From JARYMI01 sp037444845 (GTDB lineage Bacteria; Acidobacteriota; Aminicenantia; Aminicenantales; UBA8522), in assembly GCA_037444845.1 (NCBI GenBank), contig JBBILQ010000004.1, forward strand, positions 13,668 to 77,667: a stretch of 64,000 nt of DNA. Direction: 5' to 3'. This document shows, one piece after another, positions 32,640 through 41,838 of this stretch. Each line of letters opens with the position of its first letter. Positions within the stretch are counted from its first letter, which is position 1. The position numbers and the translations under genes were made by a program. Below the pieces are notes generated by a model, which ran no database searches, was not told where the DNA came from, and saw only the letters and a list, made by a program, of their open reading frames with translations.

Positions 32640-35600
32640 CCCCCCAGGAGGCCTTCGATCTCCGCAAAAATCTGCTCATCACGGAAATGATTCTGCTGGG
32701 AAGCGGCCGCGGGACAGGCGGCGACACACGTCCCGCAGCCCTTGCAGAGCGCCTCGTTCACCTTGGAGATGCCTTCGTCCTCAGAGAACTTGATGGCCGT
32801 GTAGGGACAGAGGTCGTTGCAGAGGCGGCAGCCGGAGCAGAGCTCCGGGTCGATATAAGCCTGGATGGGCTCGATTTCAATCTCTCCCTTAGAAATATAG
32901 GCCAGAATGCGCGCGGCCGCCGAGCTCGCCTGGGCCACGCTGTCTGGAATGTCCTTCGGCCCTTGACAGCATCCCGCGATGTATATTCCATCTGTGGCCG
33001 TGGCCGTTGGGTCGAGCTTGGGATGCTTCTCCAGGAAGAAACCATCAGGGCTTCGGCTGATGGAAAAGAGCCGCTGGATGTCGCCCGCGTCGGGTTGAGG
33101 CTCGATGGCGTTGCAGAGCACGACCATGTCAACGGGGATTTCCCGGTACTTTTTGATCAGCGTATCTTCGCAGCGGATGAGGAGAGTCCCTTCTTCTTTT
33201 TTGGACCAGCCAGATTGAACCACCTCGGCCACTTTGCCCCGAATGACATTCACCCCCTCTTCTAAGATCCGGGAATAGAACTCTTCATACCCCTTGCCAA
33301 AGGCTCTCATATCAATGTAGAACTCGTAGACTTCAGCGTCTGTCCTGTCTTTGATGAGATGGGCAAACTTGAGCGCATACATGCAACAGACACGGGAGCA
33401 GTAGGGGTGATACTTTTCATCCCGGGATCCGACGCAATGGATGATCCCGATGGCCCTCGGCTCCTGGCCATTTTTCAAGACAATCCTTCCCTGGGTTGAG
33501 CCTGTGGAACTCACGATCCTCTCAAATTCAAGGCTTGTGTAGACGTTATCGAATTGGCCGTAGCCGTAAAGGCTGAGGGCCTTGGAATTTAACGTTGCGT
33601 AGCCTGTGGCCAGGAGGATCTGCCCGACCTTAATCTCCTTGATCTCATCCTTCATGCGATGGTCAATGGCTTTCGGCTCGCAAACGCGCACGCACTCTTG
33701 GCATTCAACACAGATGCCGCAATTCAGGCAGCGTTCCGCTTCTTTCATCGCCTCTTCCTCGGTTAAGCCCAACTCCACTTCTTCAAAGGTTTTGAGCCTT
33801 TTCTCCAGGCTAATTTCACTCATCTTCGTCCGGGGCACCCTGGGAGTTTCCTTGAAGGCTGGAGCATACCGATGAGGACGGAAGCTCTCATCCCTTTTCG
33901 CCAGCTTCTTCGCCCGGGGAGTTGTGAAATCCGCGAGAGGCTCGTTGTTGAGGTATTTATCGATGGCTTCAGCGGCGCGCTTCCCGTCGCTCATGGCAGC
34001 GATCACGGTGGCCGGCCCGAGGACAACATCTCCTCCGGCAAAAACTCCTCTGATGTTGGTCTCCAGCGTCTCCGGGTTGACCTCGAGGGTGCTCCATTTG
34101 GTCACGTTGAGGGGAAATTTACCGGTTAAAAAGTCAACAACAGGCTCCTGGCTGACGGCAATGAGCAATGTGTCAAAGGCGAGATCATGCTGGCTTCCCT
34201 CAACTGGCACCGGCCGGCGCCGGCCGCTCGAATCAGGCTCTCCCAGTTCCATGCGGATGCATCGCACGCCGCAAATTTTTCCTTCTTTTCCTAAAACTTC
34301 GACCGGAGCCACGAGATATTGAATGGCGACTCCTTCTTCTTCAGCCGCAAGAATTTCCGCTTCCTCGGCCGGCATCTCCTTCCTGGTTCGCCGATACAAG
34401 ACGGTCACCTCCCTGGCTCCGCAGCGGAGAGCGGTCCTGGCGGCGTCTACGGCCGTATTTCCCCCTCCCACAACAGCCACTCTCTTTCCCACAGGCTGAG
34501 GCCTTCCGAGGTTGATATCCCGCAAGAAATCGACGCCGTGCAAGACGCCTTCCAGGTTTTCTCCCGGAATGGCCATTTTTAGGCTTTTGTGGGCTCCTGT
34601 GGCAATATAAATCGCCTTGAATCCCTGGCTAAAAAGATCGTCGATGACGAAGTCTTTTCCCAGAGCCATGTTTGTCTTTATCGTCACCCCCATCCGTTTG
34701 ATAAAGTCAATCTCCATATTGAGGATTTCCCGGGGCAAACGGTATTCAGGAATGCCCAAAATCAGCATGCCTCCCGCCACCTCGTGCTTTTCAAAGATGA
34801 CGGGTGAATAGCCTCTCAAGGCGAGCTCATGGCCGCAAGCAAGGCCGGACGGCCCTGATCCGATAATGGCAATCTTCTCTTTCTTTTTCTTCTCCGCCTT
34901 GGGAACTTCGACAAGCGCCTTATTTTTGAGCTCCCAGTCCATGACAAACCGCTTGATGTTTTTTATGGCTAAAGGCTCATCGGCAAACCGGCGGCTGCAT
35001 TCCGACTCGCAGGGATGGTAGCAGACGCGGCCGCAGACGAAGGGCAAAGGATTGTCCCGGCGAATGAGGCGGGCCGCTTCGGCAAACCTCCCTTTGGCAA
35101 CAAGGGCGATGTATCCGGCGGCCTCCTGGCCGATGGGACAGGTCTCGCGGCAGGGGGGGCGTTCTTCCTTATCGATAAGGTAGGTGTTGGGAACAGCCTG
35201 GGGAAAGGTCCTGTAGATGGCGCTCCTTGCAACCTGATTCTCTTCAAATGAGTTGGGAACAAGGATTGGACAGGCTTTAACACATTCCCCGCAGGCGGTG
35301 CATTTTTCGCTGACATAGCGGGCCTTTTTCTTCACCTTGACGGTGAAATCGCCGATGAAGCCCTGGACATCCTCGATTTCGCTCAGGCTGAGGAGCTCGA
35401 TGTCCTCGTGCTGGGCGACGGAGACCATCTTTGGAGTGAGGATGCAGGCGGCGCAATCCAGGGTGGGGAAGGTTTTATCGAACTTGGCCATCTTGCCGCC
35501 GATCGTCGAATCCCGCTCGACAAGATACACTTTGTTTCCGGAATCGGCGATCTCCAGAGCAGCCTGAATCCCTGCGATTCCGCCTCCAACGATGAGCGTA

Positions 35601-36040
35601 GCAGGGTTGACTTTTACCACGACGGGGTCGAGGGGAGCCTGGCGGACAACTCTCATCACCGCTGCCTTGACCAAGGCTTTGGCCTTCTCGGTAGCCTCCT
35701 CCTTTTTTTGATGAACCCAGGAGCACTGTTCCCGGATATTGGACATCTGAAAAAGGAATCGGTTCAATTTGGCCGTCTCACAGGCCTTGCGAAACGTCTT
35801 TTCGTGCATCAAGGGCGAGCAGGAAGCGACCACAACCCGGTCGAGCCCCATCTCTTTTATATCCTTGATGATGAGCTCCTGGCCGGGATCAGAGCACATG
35901 AACTTGTATTCCCGTGCCACTGCCACACAGTCGAGCCTGGAGGCAAAACCCGTCACTTCGTAGACATCAACTGTCTGAGCGATATTGAACCCGCAATGGC
36001 AAATATAGACTCCGACCTTCACATTTTTATCCCTGCTCAT
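32636..36040 (-). CDS. hdrA: HdrA with a nested GltD-type NAD(P)H oxidoreductase module
   Basis: The 1134-residue protein starts as a normal HdrA: VGVYICHCGFNI, an FAD GGGIAG (152-157), and KTFPTLDCAACILTPKM. The [4Fe-4S] CTACGECVKACP is at 247-258 and AIYRTFPQAVPNTYLIDKE at 275-292. At about residue 297 it switches to a GltD/NfnB-like module: CRETCPIGQEA, CGRVCYHPCESEC, FAD GSGPSG (394-399), NAD(P) GGGNTA (525-530), GGDVVLGPATVI. At about 771 it returns to HdrA (CLNCGICVECQECVRVCEPKAIDH) through the rest of the FAD half and a terminal double [4Fe-4S] domain (CSGCRLCNDLCP, CKGCGTCVAACP). So about 480 residues sit inside HdrA at the exact boundary where the other HdrA is split. It should connect NAD(P)H with HdrBC without a hydrogenase. 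Confidence 0.92.
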   Translation of the reverse strand: MSRDKNVKVGVYICHCGFNIAQTVDVYEVTGFASRLDCVAVAREYKFMCSDPGQELIIKDIKEMGLDRVVVASCSPLMHEKTFRKACETAKLNRFLFQMSNIREQCSWVHQKKEEATEKAKALVKAAVMRVVRQAPLDPVVVKVNPATLIVGGGIAGIQAALEIADSGNKVYLVERDSTIGGKMAKFDKTFPTLDCAACILTPKMVSVAQHEDIELLSLSEIEDVQGFIGDFTVKVKKKARYVSEKCTACGECVKACPILVPNSFEENQVARSAIYRTFPQAVPNTYLIDKEERPPCRETCPIGQEAAGYIALVAKGRFAEAARLIRRDNPLPFVCGRVCYHPCESECSRRFADEPLAIKNIKRFVMDWELKNKALVEVPKAEKKKKEKIAIIGSGPSGLACGHELALRGYSPVIFEKHEVAGGMLILGIPEYRLPREILNMEIDFIKRMGVTIKTNMALGKDFVIDDLFSQGFKAIYIATGAHKSLKMAIPGENLEGVLHGVDFLRDINLGRPQPVGKRVAVVGGGNTAVDAARTALRCGAREVTVLYRRTRKEMPAEEAEILAAEEEGVAIQYLVAPVEVLGKEGKICGVRCIRMELGEPDSSGRRRPVPVEGSQHDLAFDTLLIAVSQEPVVDFLTGKFPLNVTKWSTLEVNPETLETNIRGVFAGGDVVLGPATVIAAMSDGKRAAEAIDKYLNNEPLADFTTPRAKKLAKRDESFRPHRYAPAFKETPRVPRTKMSEISLEKRLKTFEEVELGLTEEEAMKEAERCLNCGICVECQECVRVCEPKAIDHRMKDEIKEIKVGQILLATGYATLNSKALSLYGYGQFDNVYTSLEFERIVSSTGSTQGRIVLKNGQEPRAIGIIHCVGSRDEKYHPYCSRVCCMYALKFAHLIKDRTDAEVYEFYIDMRAFGKGYEEFYSRILEEGVNVIRGKVAEVVQSGWSKKEEGTLLIRCEDTLIKKYREIPVDMVVLCNAIEPQPDAGDIQRLFSISRSPDGFFLEKHPKLDPTATATDGIYIAGCCQGPKDIPDSVAQASSAAARILAYISKGEIEIEPIQAYIDPELCSGCRLCNDLCPYTAIKFSEDEGISKVNEALCKGCGTCVAACPAAASQQNHFRDEQIFAEIEGLLGG

Positions 36041-36906
36041 AGCCTTCCTCCAAGAATTTTCTCTCCAGCAGGGACAAGGTTCTGGCCAAGCCCGGCTTCC
36101 TTTGGGGTCGATCCCATGGAAAGAGCCAAGAGCTGCGTAAAAAAGAGGATGGGGATATGGACCTTAATCTTGAATTTTTTGCTGATTTTCTTCTGATAGG
36201 CATCCAAATTGATCTGACACAGGGGGCACGTCGTCACGATGCAGTCGGCGCTGTTCTCCACGGCGCACTCGAGAATCTCTTTGTTGAGCTTCAGGGCGAC
36301 TTCAGGAAACGTCGTCATGAGCATGCCCCCGCAGCAACGGACTTTCACCGGAAAATAGACATTGTTTCCGCCCAACGCTTCAAACAGCTTGTCCATGGCG
36401 GTTGGATTTTCCGGGTCATCGAAGACCCCTTCTGGCCTGACGATCTGGCATCCGTAGTACGGAGCAATGTTGAGGCCTTCCAAGGAGTGCGTGGCCCTCG
36501 AAGCGATCGCATCAATCCCGACATCATTGACGAGGACATCGAGAGGGTGCCGGGCCTTGACCTTCAGGTGATAGGACAGGCCCTCCCGTTTTAAGGACTG
36601 GTTGACTTTGGCCTTCAAAATGAAATTTTCTTTGAGAATTTTGTTCGTCTTGTTGAGGATGGTGTAGCAGGAACTGCAAGGAGCGACCACGTCTCCTCCC
36701 ATCCTTTCCGCCAGCGCCAGGTTGCGGGCTGAAAAGACAAGGGAAATCGTCTCCTTGGTGGACATGTACATCGTGGCTCCGCAGCAATTCCAATCCTCGA
36801 GCTCCACCAATTCTTTCCCGAGGCTCTGAAAAACCCAGCGGGTCGACACATCATACGATTTTGCTGACGACTCTAAACTGCAACCGGGATAATAAAGGTA
36901 AGACAT
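36037..36906 (-). CDS. hdrB: HdrB, CCG-domain subunit of the second Hdr cluster
   Basis: The 289-residue protein has two CCG domains, DWNCCGATMYMS and RCCGGMLMTTFPE with TTCPLCQINLD. It is a paralogue of the HdrB at 14976-15827. The physiological disulfide or thiol substrate is unknown in this bacterium. It overlaps the start of hdrA by four bases, and follows hdrC by 10 bases. Confidence 0.93.
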   Translation of the reverse strand: MSYLYYPGCSLESSAKSYDVSTRWVFQSLGKELVELEDWNCCGATMYMSTKETISLVFSARNLALAERMGGDVVAPCSSCYTILNKTNKILKENFILKAKVNQSLKREGLSYHLKVKARHPLDVLVNDVGIDAIASRATHSLEGLNIAPYYGCQIVRPEGVFDDPENPTAMDKLFEALGGNNVYFPVKVRCCGGMLMTTFPEVALKLNKEILECAVENSADCIVTTCPLCQINLDAYQKKISKKFKIKVHIPILFFTQLLALSMGSTPKEAGLGQNLVPAGEKILGGRL

Positions 36907-36916
36907 CTTTGCCTCC

Positions 36917-37582
36917 TCAGGACGCCTTAATCATGCCTGGGGCAACCGCTCTTTTGGGAACCACCGGGTAGGTCCCCTCGGGGACAATCATTTCCATGAC
37001 CTCGGCCTCAGTTAGGATGGCCGAAAGCTCTTTCCTCTTTTTTATTCTCGCGGGAAACGGAGCGATTCTTCCTTTCCTGAACAACCGGTACGCAAGGGGG
37101 AGAAGAGAAAACAGTTTCAGGGGATTTGTCCTCAGGTAGTAAAGAAGAAGCAGCCCGGCCTCGTAACTTCGGCCGTAGCGGTTGATCAGAAAGACAAAGG
37201 ATTTGGAGAGAACGAAGATAGGAAATCTTTTGGGAAAAAGCTCCTTTTCCATGGCCATTCTTTTGAGAGCATAAAGAATATCCGTGACTTTAATGCCCAC
37301 GGGGCATCGGACTGTGCAGGCGTAGCAGGAAGCGCATATCCAGATGGTGCGGCTGTTGAGGACGGATTCCATAGCTCCGGCCCGAAAAAGGGCGATGATT
37401 TCACGCGGCATGATGTCCATCGTGTAGCTCACTGGACAGGACCCCGTGCATGTTCCGCACTGAATGCATTTTTTGATTTTTTCTCCCCCGGGTATGTTGG
37501 AGACCTGGTAGAGGAAAGCGGCTCGAAGTTCGCTCTCTTTTTTATCCAGGATTCCCGGCTCTTTTAAAACATCGACGGCCAT
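36917..37582 (-). CDS. hdrC: HdrC, dicluster subunit of the second Hdr cluster
   Basis: The 221-residue protein has two [4Fe-4S] motifs, CIQCGTCTGSCP and CASCYACTVRCP, and a basic C-terminal region with no predicted membrane helix. It links HdrA to HdrB. First gene of the minus-strand hdrC-hdrB-hdrA operon. Confidence 0.92.
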   Translation of the reverse strand: MAVDVLKEPGILDKKESELRAAFLYQVSNIPGGEKIKKCIQCGTCTGSCPVSYTMDIMPREIIALFRAGAMESVLNSRTIWICASCYACTVRCPVGIKVTDILYALKRMAMEKELFPKRFPIFVLSKSFVFLINRYGRSYEAGLLLLYYLRTNPLKLFSLLPLAYRLFRKGRIAPFPARIKKRKELSAILTEAEVMEMIVPEGTYPVVPKRAVAPGMIKAS

Positions 37583-37621
37583 CGTGTTGACCTCCTCAGA
37601 TTTGTCTTAGCATAACTTTAT

Positions 37622-37650
37622 ATTGTCCGACGAAATGATGATCTGATCAA
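37622..37650 (-). promoter_or_regulatory. Weak sigma-70-like promoter of the second hdr operon
   Basis: On the minus strand TTGATC (37650-37645) and GACAAT (37627-37622) are 17 bases apart, each matching 4 of 6. A TATAAA lies just downstream as an alternative -10. Confidence 0.35.
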
Positions 37651-37695
37651 GGCGCATTTCACAGTCCAGAATTGCCGTTAGGAAAACGTTATCCC

Positions 37696-37774
37696 TGTCA
37701 TCGCGAGCACCCCTTGGGTGCGTGGCGATCTCATCAACACAAACTGAGATTGCTTCGCTTCGCTCGCAAAGACA
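37696..37774. repeat. Repeat family B, uninterrupted copy
   Basis: The 79-base copy starts TGTCATCGCGAGCACC and ends CGCTCGCAAAGACA, forming imperfect terminal inverted repeats. It is the empty-site reference for the interrupted copy at 20007-20228. A longer relative is at 44599-44759. Confidence 0.75.
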
Positions 37775-38124
37775 ATTTTCTATCGGCAATTTCTGGTCAC
37801 GGCCTCGGCGTTAGCCAGAAGAGATTGCAATTTTGATACCAACTTCAGGGATAAAAACAGGCTCTCCTGGATCCCTATAACCTGTTGATATCAAACAAAT
37901 AGCTGGATCAGGTCATTCTCGGCGTCAGACCCTTAGGGTTCCGCTGAGGATTTTTTCCCCACTTTTGGGAATTTTTCCCAAACTCACCCCTACTTCCATC
38001 GCCCATGCGAAAATTGTCAATCGTGAGATCGCCGCGGCATCTTCAATCCCTCCTCATGACGGGGATCGCGCTGTCCCACCGGCAACTTTGGGCCCCGGTC
38101 GCGAACAGGCACCCTTCGGTCTTA

Positions 38125-38133
38125 TGATATAAT
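38125..38133 (+). promoter_or_regulatory. Extended -10 promoter of the glutamate dehydrogenase gene
   Basis: TGATATAAT is an extended -10 element, 32 bases before the ATG. The -35 region is weak. Confidence 0.5.
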
Positions 38134-38164
38134 AAACGCTAACTGTATATGGGAGAAAGTCACG

Positions 38165-41041
38165 ATGAAAAGCCTTAAAGAGATCGCCGTCAAGTCGGTC
38201 CTTTCCGAGACCCAGCTCAGGGAGCTCGAGCGGATTATCCTCCGCCAGGGGCCTTACACTCAAGAATCCGTTCGCGAGGAGTTGGACTGGTTCTGCGCCG
38301 GGCTGGGAATGAACGAGTACTACTTCCGGACGACACCCCTCCAGACGATCGCCAATCACATCCAGGCCATCAAGGCCGCCGAGATCATCGCCACGATCAA
38401 AAAGGAAAAGTCGGTCACAATCGACCTGGCCACCGAACATGAAAACGAGGCCATCTACCTCGTAGACGACGTCCACAGCCGGGCTCTCGAAATCGAGCGC
38501 CGGATCGAAGAAAAATACCCGAACTGCCGCCTCCAGTCTTACCGGACTCAGCGCAAGGCCATGGGACTGGAACACCTGAGGATGTATGTCGTGTGCCGGC
38601 CGAAGTTTCCGGCGGCTCATCCCGAGCCCGGAGAAACCCGCCTCCGTAAGATCGCCGACCTGACCTTCCTCAAGACAGCTCCGGCCGAAACCTTTAACCG
38701 CTACCAGGCCCTTATCTCGAAGACCAGCCGCTGGGAAAGCCCGCACATCGAATCAAGCCACGTTTCCCGGACGGGCGAGCTCCGTCTCACGGTCGTGACC
38801 AAGCGCGACTCCAGCTACCGCTTCTTTTCCAATGTCTCGGACGTGATCAACTCTCACGGCCTTGTCTCCAACCGCAAGTATGTCGAGCAGTTCAGCAACG
38901 GCCGGACAGCCTACGCCTTCTATTTCAAGGATCTCAAGGATAAAGCGCTCGTCCAGGAGTTAGTCGAAGACATCAGCCTGATCTATGTCGTTCCTGAGTC
39001 GCCGCTCTCGAGCTTGTTCCGGGAGGGAAAGCTCAGCGCCCAGGAGACCGCTTTCGGCGTCTCAGCCTGGAGCTTCGCTCACCAGTTCCTGACGGGCTAC
39101 AACGAAGAATACCTGAGGCTGGCTGAGGCCCTGAAGGACTCGCCAGAACTCCTGGGAATCCTGCGGACACTGAAGACCAAGCTCGTCAAGGACACCTACA
39201 CGGAAGCCAGAGTCTGGGATGCCTTCCTGGAGAACCATGGGATGATAAAGGAACTCTTCCGGCTGTTCGACCGGAAATTTAGCCCTGCTTCACCCGGCCG
39301 GGAGGTCAACAAAGACATGGACGCTTTGAAAAAGGACATCGCCGTCAACCTGCCGGTGGAAATTGACCGGGATATCTTTCTCGCCGTCTGCACCTTCATC
39401 GAGGCCATCCTGAAGACCAACTTTTACGTCAAAGAAAAGACATCTCTCGCCTACATGTATAACCCCGGCTTCCTGAACAAGGTCGATTATCCCGTTACCC
39501 CCTGCGGCGTCTTTCACGTCATCGCTGCCGAGATGCGCGGTTTCCATGTCCGCTTCCGCGACATCGCCCGCGGCGGCATCCGAATCGTCCGCTCCAGCGG
39601 CCTGCAGAACTATCTCAACAACTCGGATTTCATCTTCGACGAAAACTACAACCTGGCCCTGACCCAGCAGCATAAAAACAAAGACATTCCCGAAGGAGGC
39701 TCGAAGGGAACGATCCTGCTGCGCTGGGGATACCAGCATTGCGCCGAAGAGGCTTTTAAAAAGTACGTCGATGGCCTGTTAGACCTGATGCTCAACGAGG
39801 AGGGCGTTGTCGATAACTTAGGCAAGGAGGCCCTTCTTTTCCTCGGCCCGGACGAGGGAACCGCTGAGCTCATGGAATGGGCAGCTCTCCGCGCCAGAGT
39901 TAGAGGCTACCGCTACTGGCGGTCGTTCTCGACAGGAAAGCCCGTTTCGATGGGCGGCATCCCTCATGACCTCTACGGCATGACGACCAACTCCCTCCAC
40001 CAGTATGTCCTGAAATCCCTGGAAAAGCTGGGGCTTCGGGAGGAGAAGATCACCAAGGTCATGACCGGAGGCCCGGACGGCGACCTCGGCAGCAACGAAA
40101 TCCTGATCTCTAAGGACAGAATTCTAGCCATCATCGACGGCTCGGGCGTTCTCTGCGACCCGGAAGGACTGGACCGGAAAGAGCTCGTGCGGCTGGCCCG
40201 GGCGCGCCAAATGGCCGAAAATTTCAGCCGCGAGCGACTCTCGATCCGGGGGTTTTTTGTCGGGATCACAGAGCGGAATGTGCGCCTTCCTGACGGGGAA
40301 AAAGTCGATTCCGGCCTCGACTTCCGGAATTCCTTTCATCTTCATCCGAGGTTTCAGGCCGACCTCTTCGTCCCCTGCGGCGGCCGGCCCTCCTCGGTCA
40401 ACATCAACAATTGGCAAAACTACCTGGATGAAAAAGGCAATCCGAGGTTTAGAATCATCGTCGAGGGCGCCAACCTGTTCCTCACCCAGCAGGCCCGGCT
40501 ACGCCTCGAGGAGCGCGGGGTCATCATCTACAAGGACGCTTCAGCCAACAAGGGCGGCGTCACGTCGTCCTCCCTCGAAGTGCTGGCCAGCCTGGCCCTC
40601 ACGGATTCAGAATACGACAAGCTGATGTGTGTCCGGGACGGCGTCGTCCCGTCTTTTCGCCGGAAATACATCGCTCAGATCCTCGATATCATCCGGGAAA
40701 ACGCCCGGCTCGAGTTCGACATCATCTGGAGGGAAAACGAGGCCAAAGGCCTGCCGCGCTCGGTTCTCTCCGACCTCATCAGCGAGAAGATCAACCTGAT
40801 CAAGGACGCGGTCGCCCAGTCTGACCTGTGGCAGGACCGGGCCCTTTTCAGGAAAGTGACCGCCTGCTGCATCCCCGCCGTTCTGGCCGAGGAAATCGGG
40901 TTTGCCAGGATCCTGAAGAGGGTGCCGATGGCTTATCTCAGGGCGCTTTTTGCTTCGGAGCTGGCCAGCCGGTACGTTTACAAACACGGCCTCGACGCCA
41001 ACGAGATCAACTTCTACGCCTTCCTCAAAGAAATCCGCTGA
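38165..41041 (+). CDS. Large NAD-dependent glutamate dehydrogenase
   Basis: The 958-residue protein is of the large NAD-GDH class, far above the 420-450 residues of ordinary GDHs. The N-terminal half (about 1-420) is a regulatory ACT-like region. The dehydrogenase half includes GVFHVIAAEMRGFHVRFRDI, the substrate region PEGGSKGT, the Rossmann-side TGGPDGDLGSNEI, and FVPCGGRPSSVNINNW. It converts glutamate to 2-oxoglutarate, NADH and ammonium, so it is catabolic. That fits peptide or amino acid fermentation, with NADH then handled by the Hdr/hydrogenase systems (inference). Single-gene unit with its own promoter, ending 10 bases before the convergent pstB. Confidence 0.93.
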   Translation: MKSLKEIAVKSVLSETQLRELERIILRQGPYTQESVREELDWFCAGLGMNEYYFRTTPLQTIANHIQAIKAAEIIATIKKEKSVTIDLATEHENEAIYLVDDVHSRALEIERRIEEKYPNCRLQSYRTQRKAMGLEHLRMYVVCRPKFPAAHPEPGETRLRKIADLTFLKTAPAETFNRYQALISKTSRWESPHIESSHVSRTGELRLTVVTKRDSSYRFFSNVSDVINSHGLVSNRKYVEQFSNGRTAYAFYFKDLKDKALVQELVEDISLIYVVPESPLSSLFREGKLSAQETAFGVSAWSFAHQFLTGYNEEYLRLAEALKDSPELLGILRTLKTKLVKDTYTEARVWDAFLENHGMIKELFRLFDRKFSPASPGREVNKDMDALKKDIAVNLPVEIDRDIFLAVCTFIEAILKTNFYVKEKTSLAYMYNPGFLNKVDYPVTPCGVFHVIAAEMRGFHVRFRDIARGGIRIVRSSGLQNYLNNSDFIFDENYNLALTQQHKNKDIPEGGSKGTILLRWGYQHCAEEAFKKYVDGLLDLMLNEEGVVDNLGKEALLFLGPDEGTAELMEWAALRARVRGYRYWRSFSTGKPVSMGGIPHDLYGMTTNSLHQYVLKSLEKLGLREEKITKVMTGGPDGDLGSNEILISKDRILAIIDGSGVLCDPEGLDRKELVRLARARQMAENFSRERLSIRGFFVGITERNVRLPDGEKVDSGLDFRNSFHLHPRFQADLFVPCGGRPSSVNINNWQNYLDEKGNPRFRIIVEGANLFLTQQARLRLEERGVIIYKDASANKGGVTSSSLEVLASLALTDSEYDKLMCVRDGVVPSFRRKYIAQILDIIRENARLEFDIIWRENEAKGLPRSVLSDLISEKINLIKDAVAQSDLWQDRALFRKVTACCIPAVLAEEIGFARILKRVPMAYLRALFASELASRYVYKHGLDANEINFYAFLKEIR

Positions 41042-41051
41042 CGCGGCGGCC

Positions 41052-41813
41052 CTAACTAATCTCACCGGTCAGATAGGCTCTGGTTCTGGGGTCTCTGGGG
41101 TTGGCGAAGACCTCCTCGGCCGGGCCGTGCTCGACGAGCTCTCCCATATAAAGGAAAGCGATATAATCAGCGATCCTCTTGGCCTGCCGGAGGATGTGCG
41201 TGACGACAATCACGGTATAGTCATTCTTTAATTCGATCAGCCGCTTTTCCACGTTCTGGCTCGATTGAGGATCAAGGGCCGAGGTCGGCTCATCTCCCAG
41301 GATAATCTCCGGCTCCACAGCCAGGCCTCTGGCTAAGCAAAGCCGCTGCTGCTGGCCGACCGAAAGCCGAGAAGCTGGCTCGGACAGCCTGTCCTTGACT
41401 TCCTCCCAGAGCTTGGCCATCTGGAGATACCGCTCGACGATCTCGTCCAGCTTTTTTTTGTTTTTCTGGCCGTGGAGACGAGGCCCGTATGCGACGTTAT
41501 CATAGATGGACATCGGAAGAACCTGCGGCTTCTGAGAAAGAAGGCCCATCTTTTTCCGGATGTGCGTCACCTCCGTTTTCGGGTCGTAGATGTCCTCCTC
41601 GTCAACGAATATTTTTCCGCTGACCTTGACGCCGTCCAGGGGTTCCACCAGCCGGTTCAGACACTTCAACAGGGTCGTTTTCCCGCAGCCGGAGGGCCCG
41701 ATGATGACCGTGATTTTTTTGTCTGGAATATCGATAGTAATATCATTTAACGCCCTCTGTCTGCCGAAAAAGACGCTTAAATTCTGGATCCTGATGTGCG
41801 GTTTCTTGTTCAT
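41052..41813 (-). CDS. pstB: Phosphate ABC transporter ATPase PstB
   Basis: The 253-residue protein has Walker A GPSGCGKTT (39-47), the ABC signature LSVGQQQRLCLA and Walker B IILGDEPTSALDP. It energises the PstCA channel. It lies 25 bases after pstA, closing a pstS-pstC-pstA-pstB operon. PhoU is not next to it. Confidence 0.93.
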   Translation of the reverse strand: MNKKPHIRIQNLSVFFGRQRALNDITIDIPDKKITVIIGPSGCGKTTLLKCLNRLVEPLDGVKVSGKIFVDEEDIYDPKTEVTHIRKKMGLLSQKPQVLPMSIYDNVAYGPRLHGQKNKKKLDEIVERYLQMAKLWEEVKDRLSEPASRLSVGQQQRLCLARGLAVEPEIILGDEPTSALDPQSSQNVEKRLIELKNDYTVIVVTHILRQAKRIADYIAFLYMGELVEHGPAEEVFANPRDPRTRAYLTGEIS

Positions 41814-41838
41814 GGCTTTAACCTCTTTGCCTATCTTC

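Larger units (their letters stand above)
37583..38164. other. Intergenic region between hdrC and the glutamate dehydrogenase gene
   Basis: The 582-base gap between divergent genes holds a weak hdrC promoter (37622-37650), repeat family B (37696-37774), a hairpin with stem TTTGGGAA/TTCCCAAA (37964-37982), and the glutamate dehydrogenase promoter (38125-38133). Nothing coding was seen in the rest (37783-38120). Confidence 0.5.

Noticed and set aside
37964..37982. TTTGGGAA/TTCCCAAA hairpin as a terminator
   Set aside because: No gene ends towards it on either strand, so a terminator role has no support; only the hairpin is noted.
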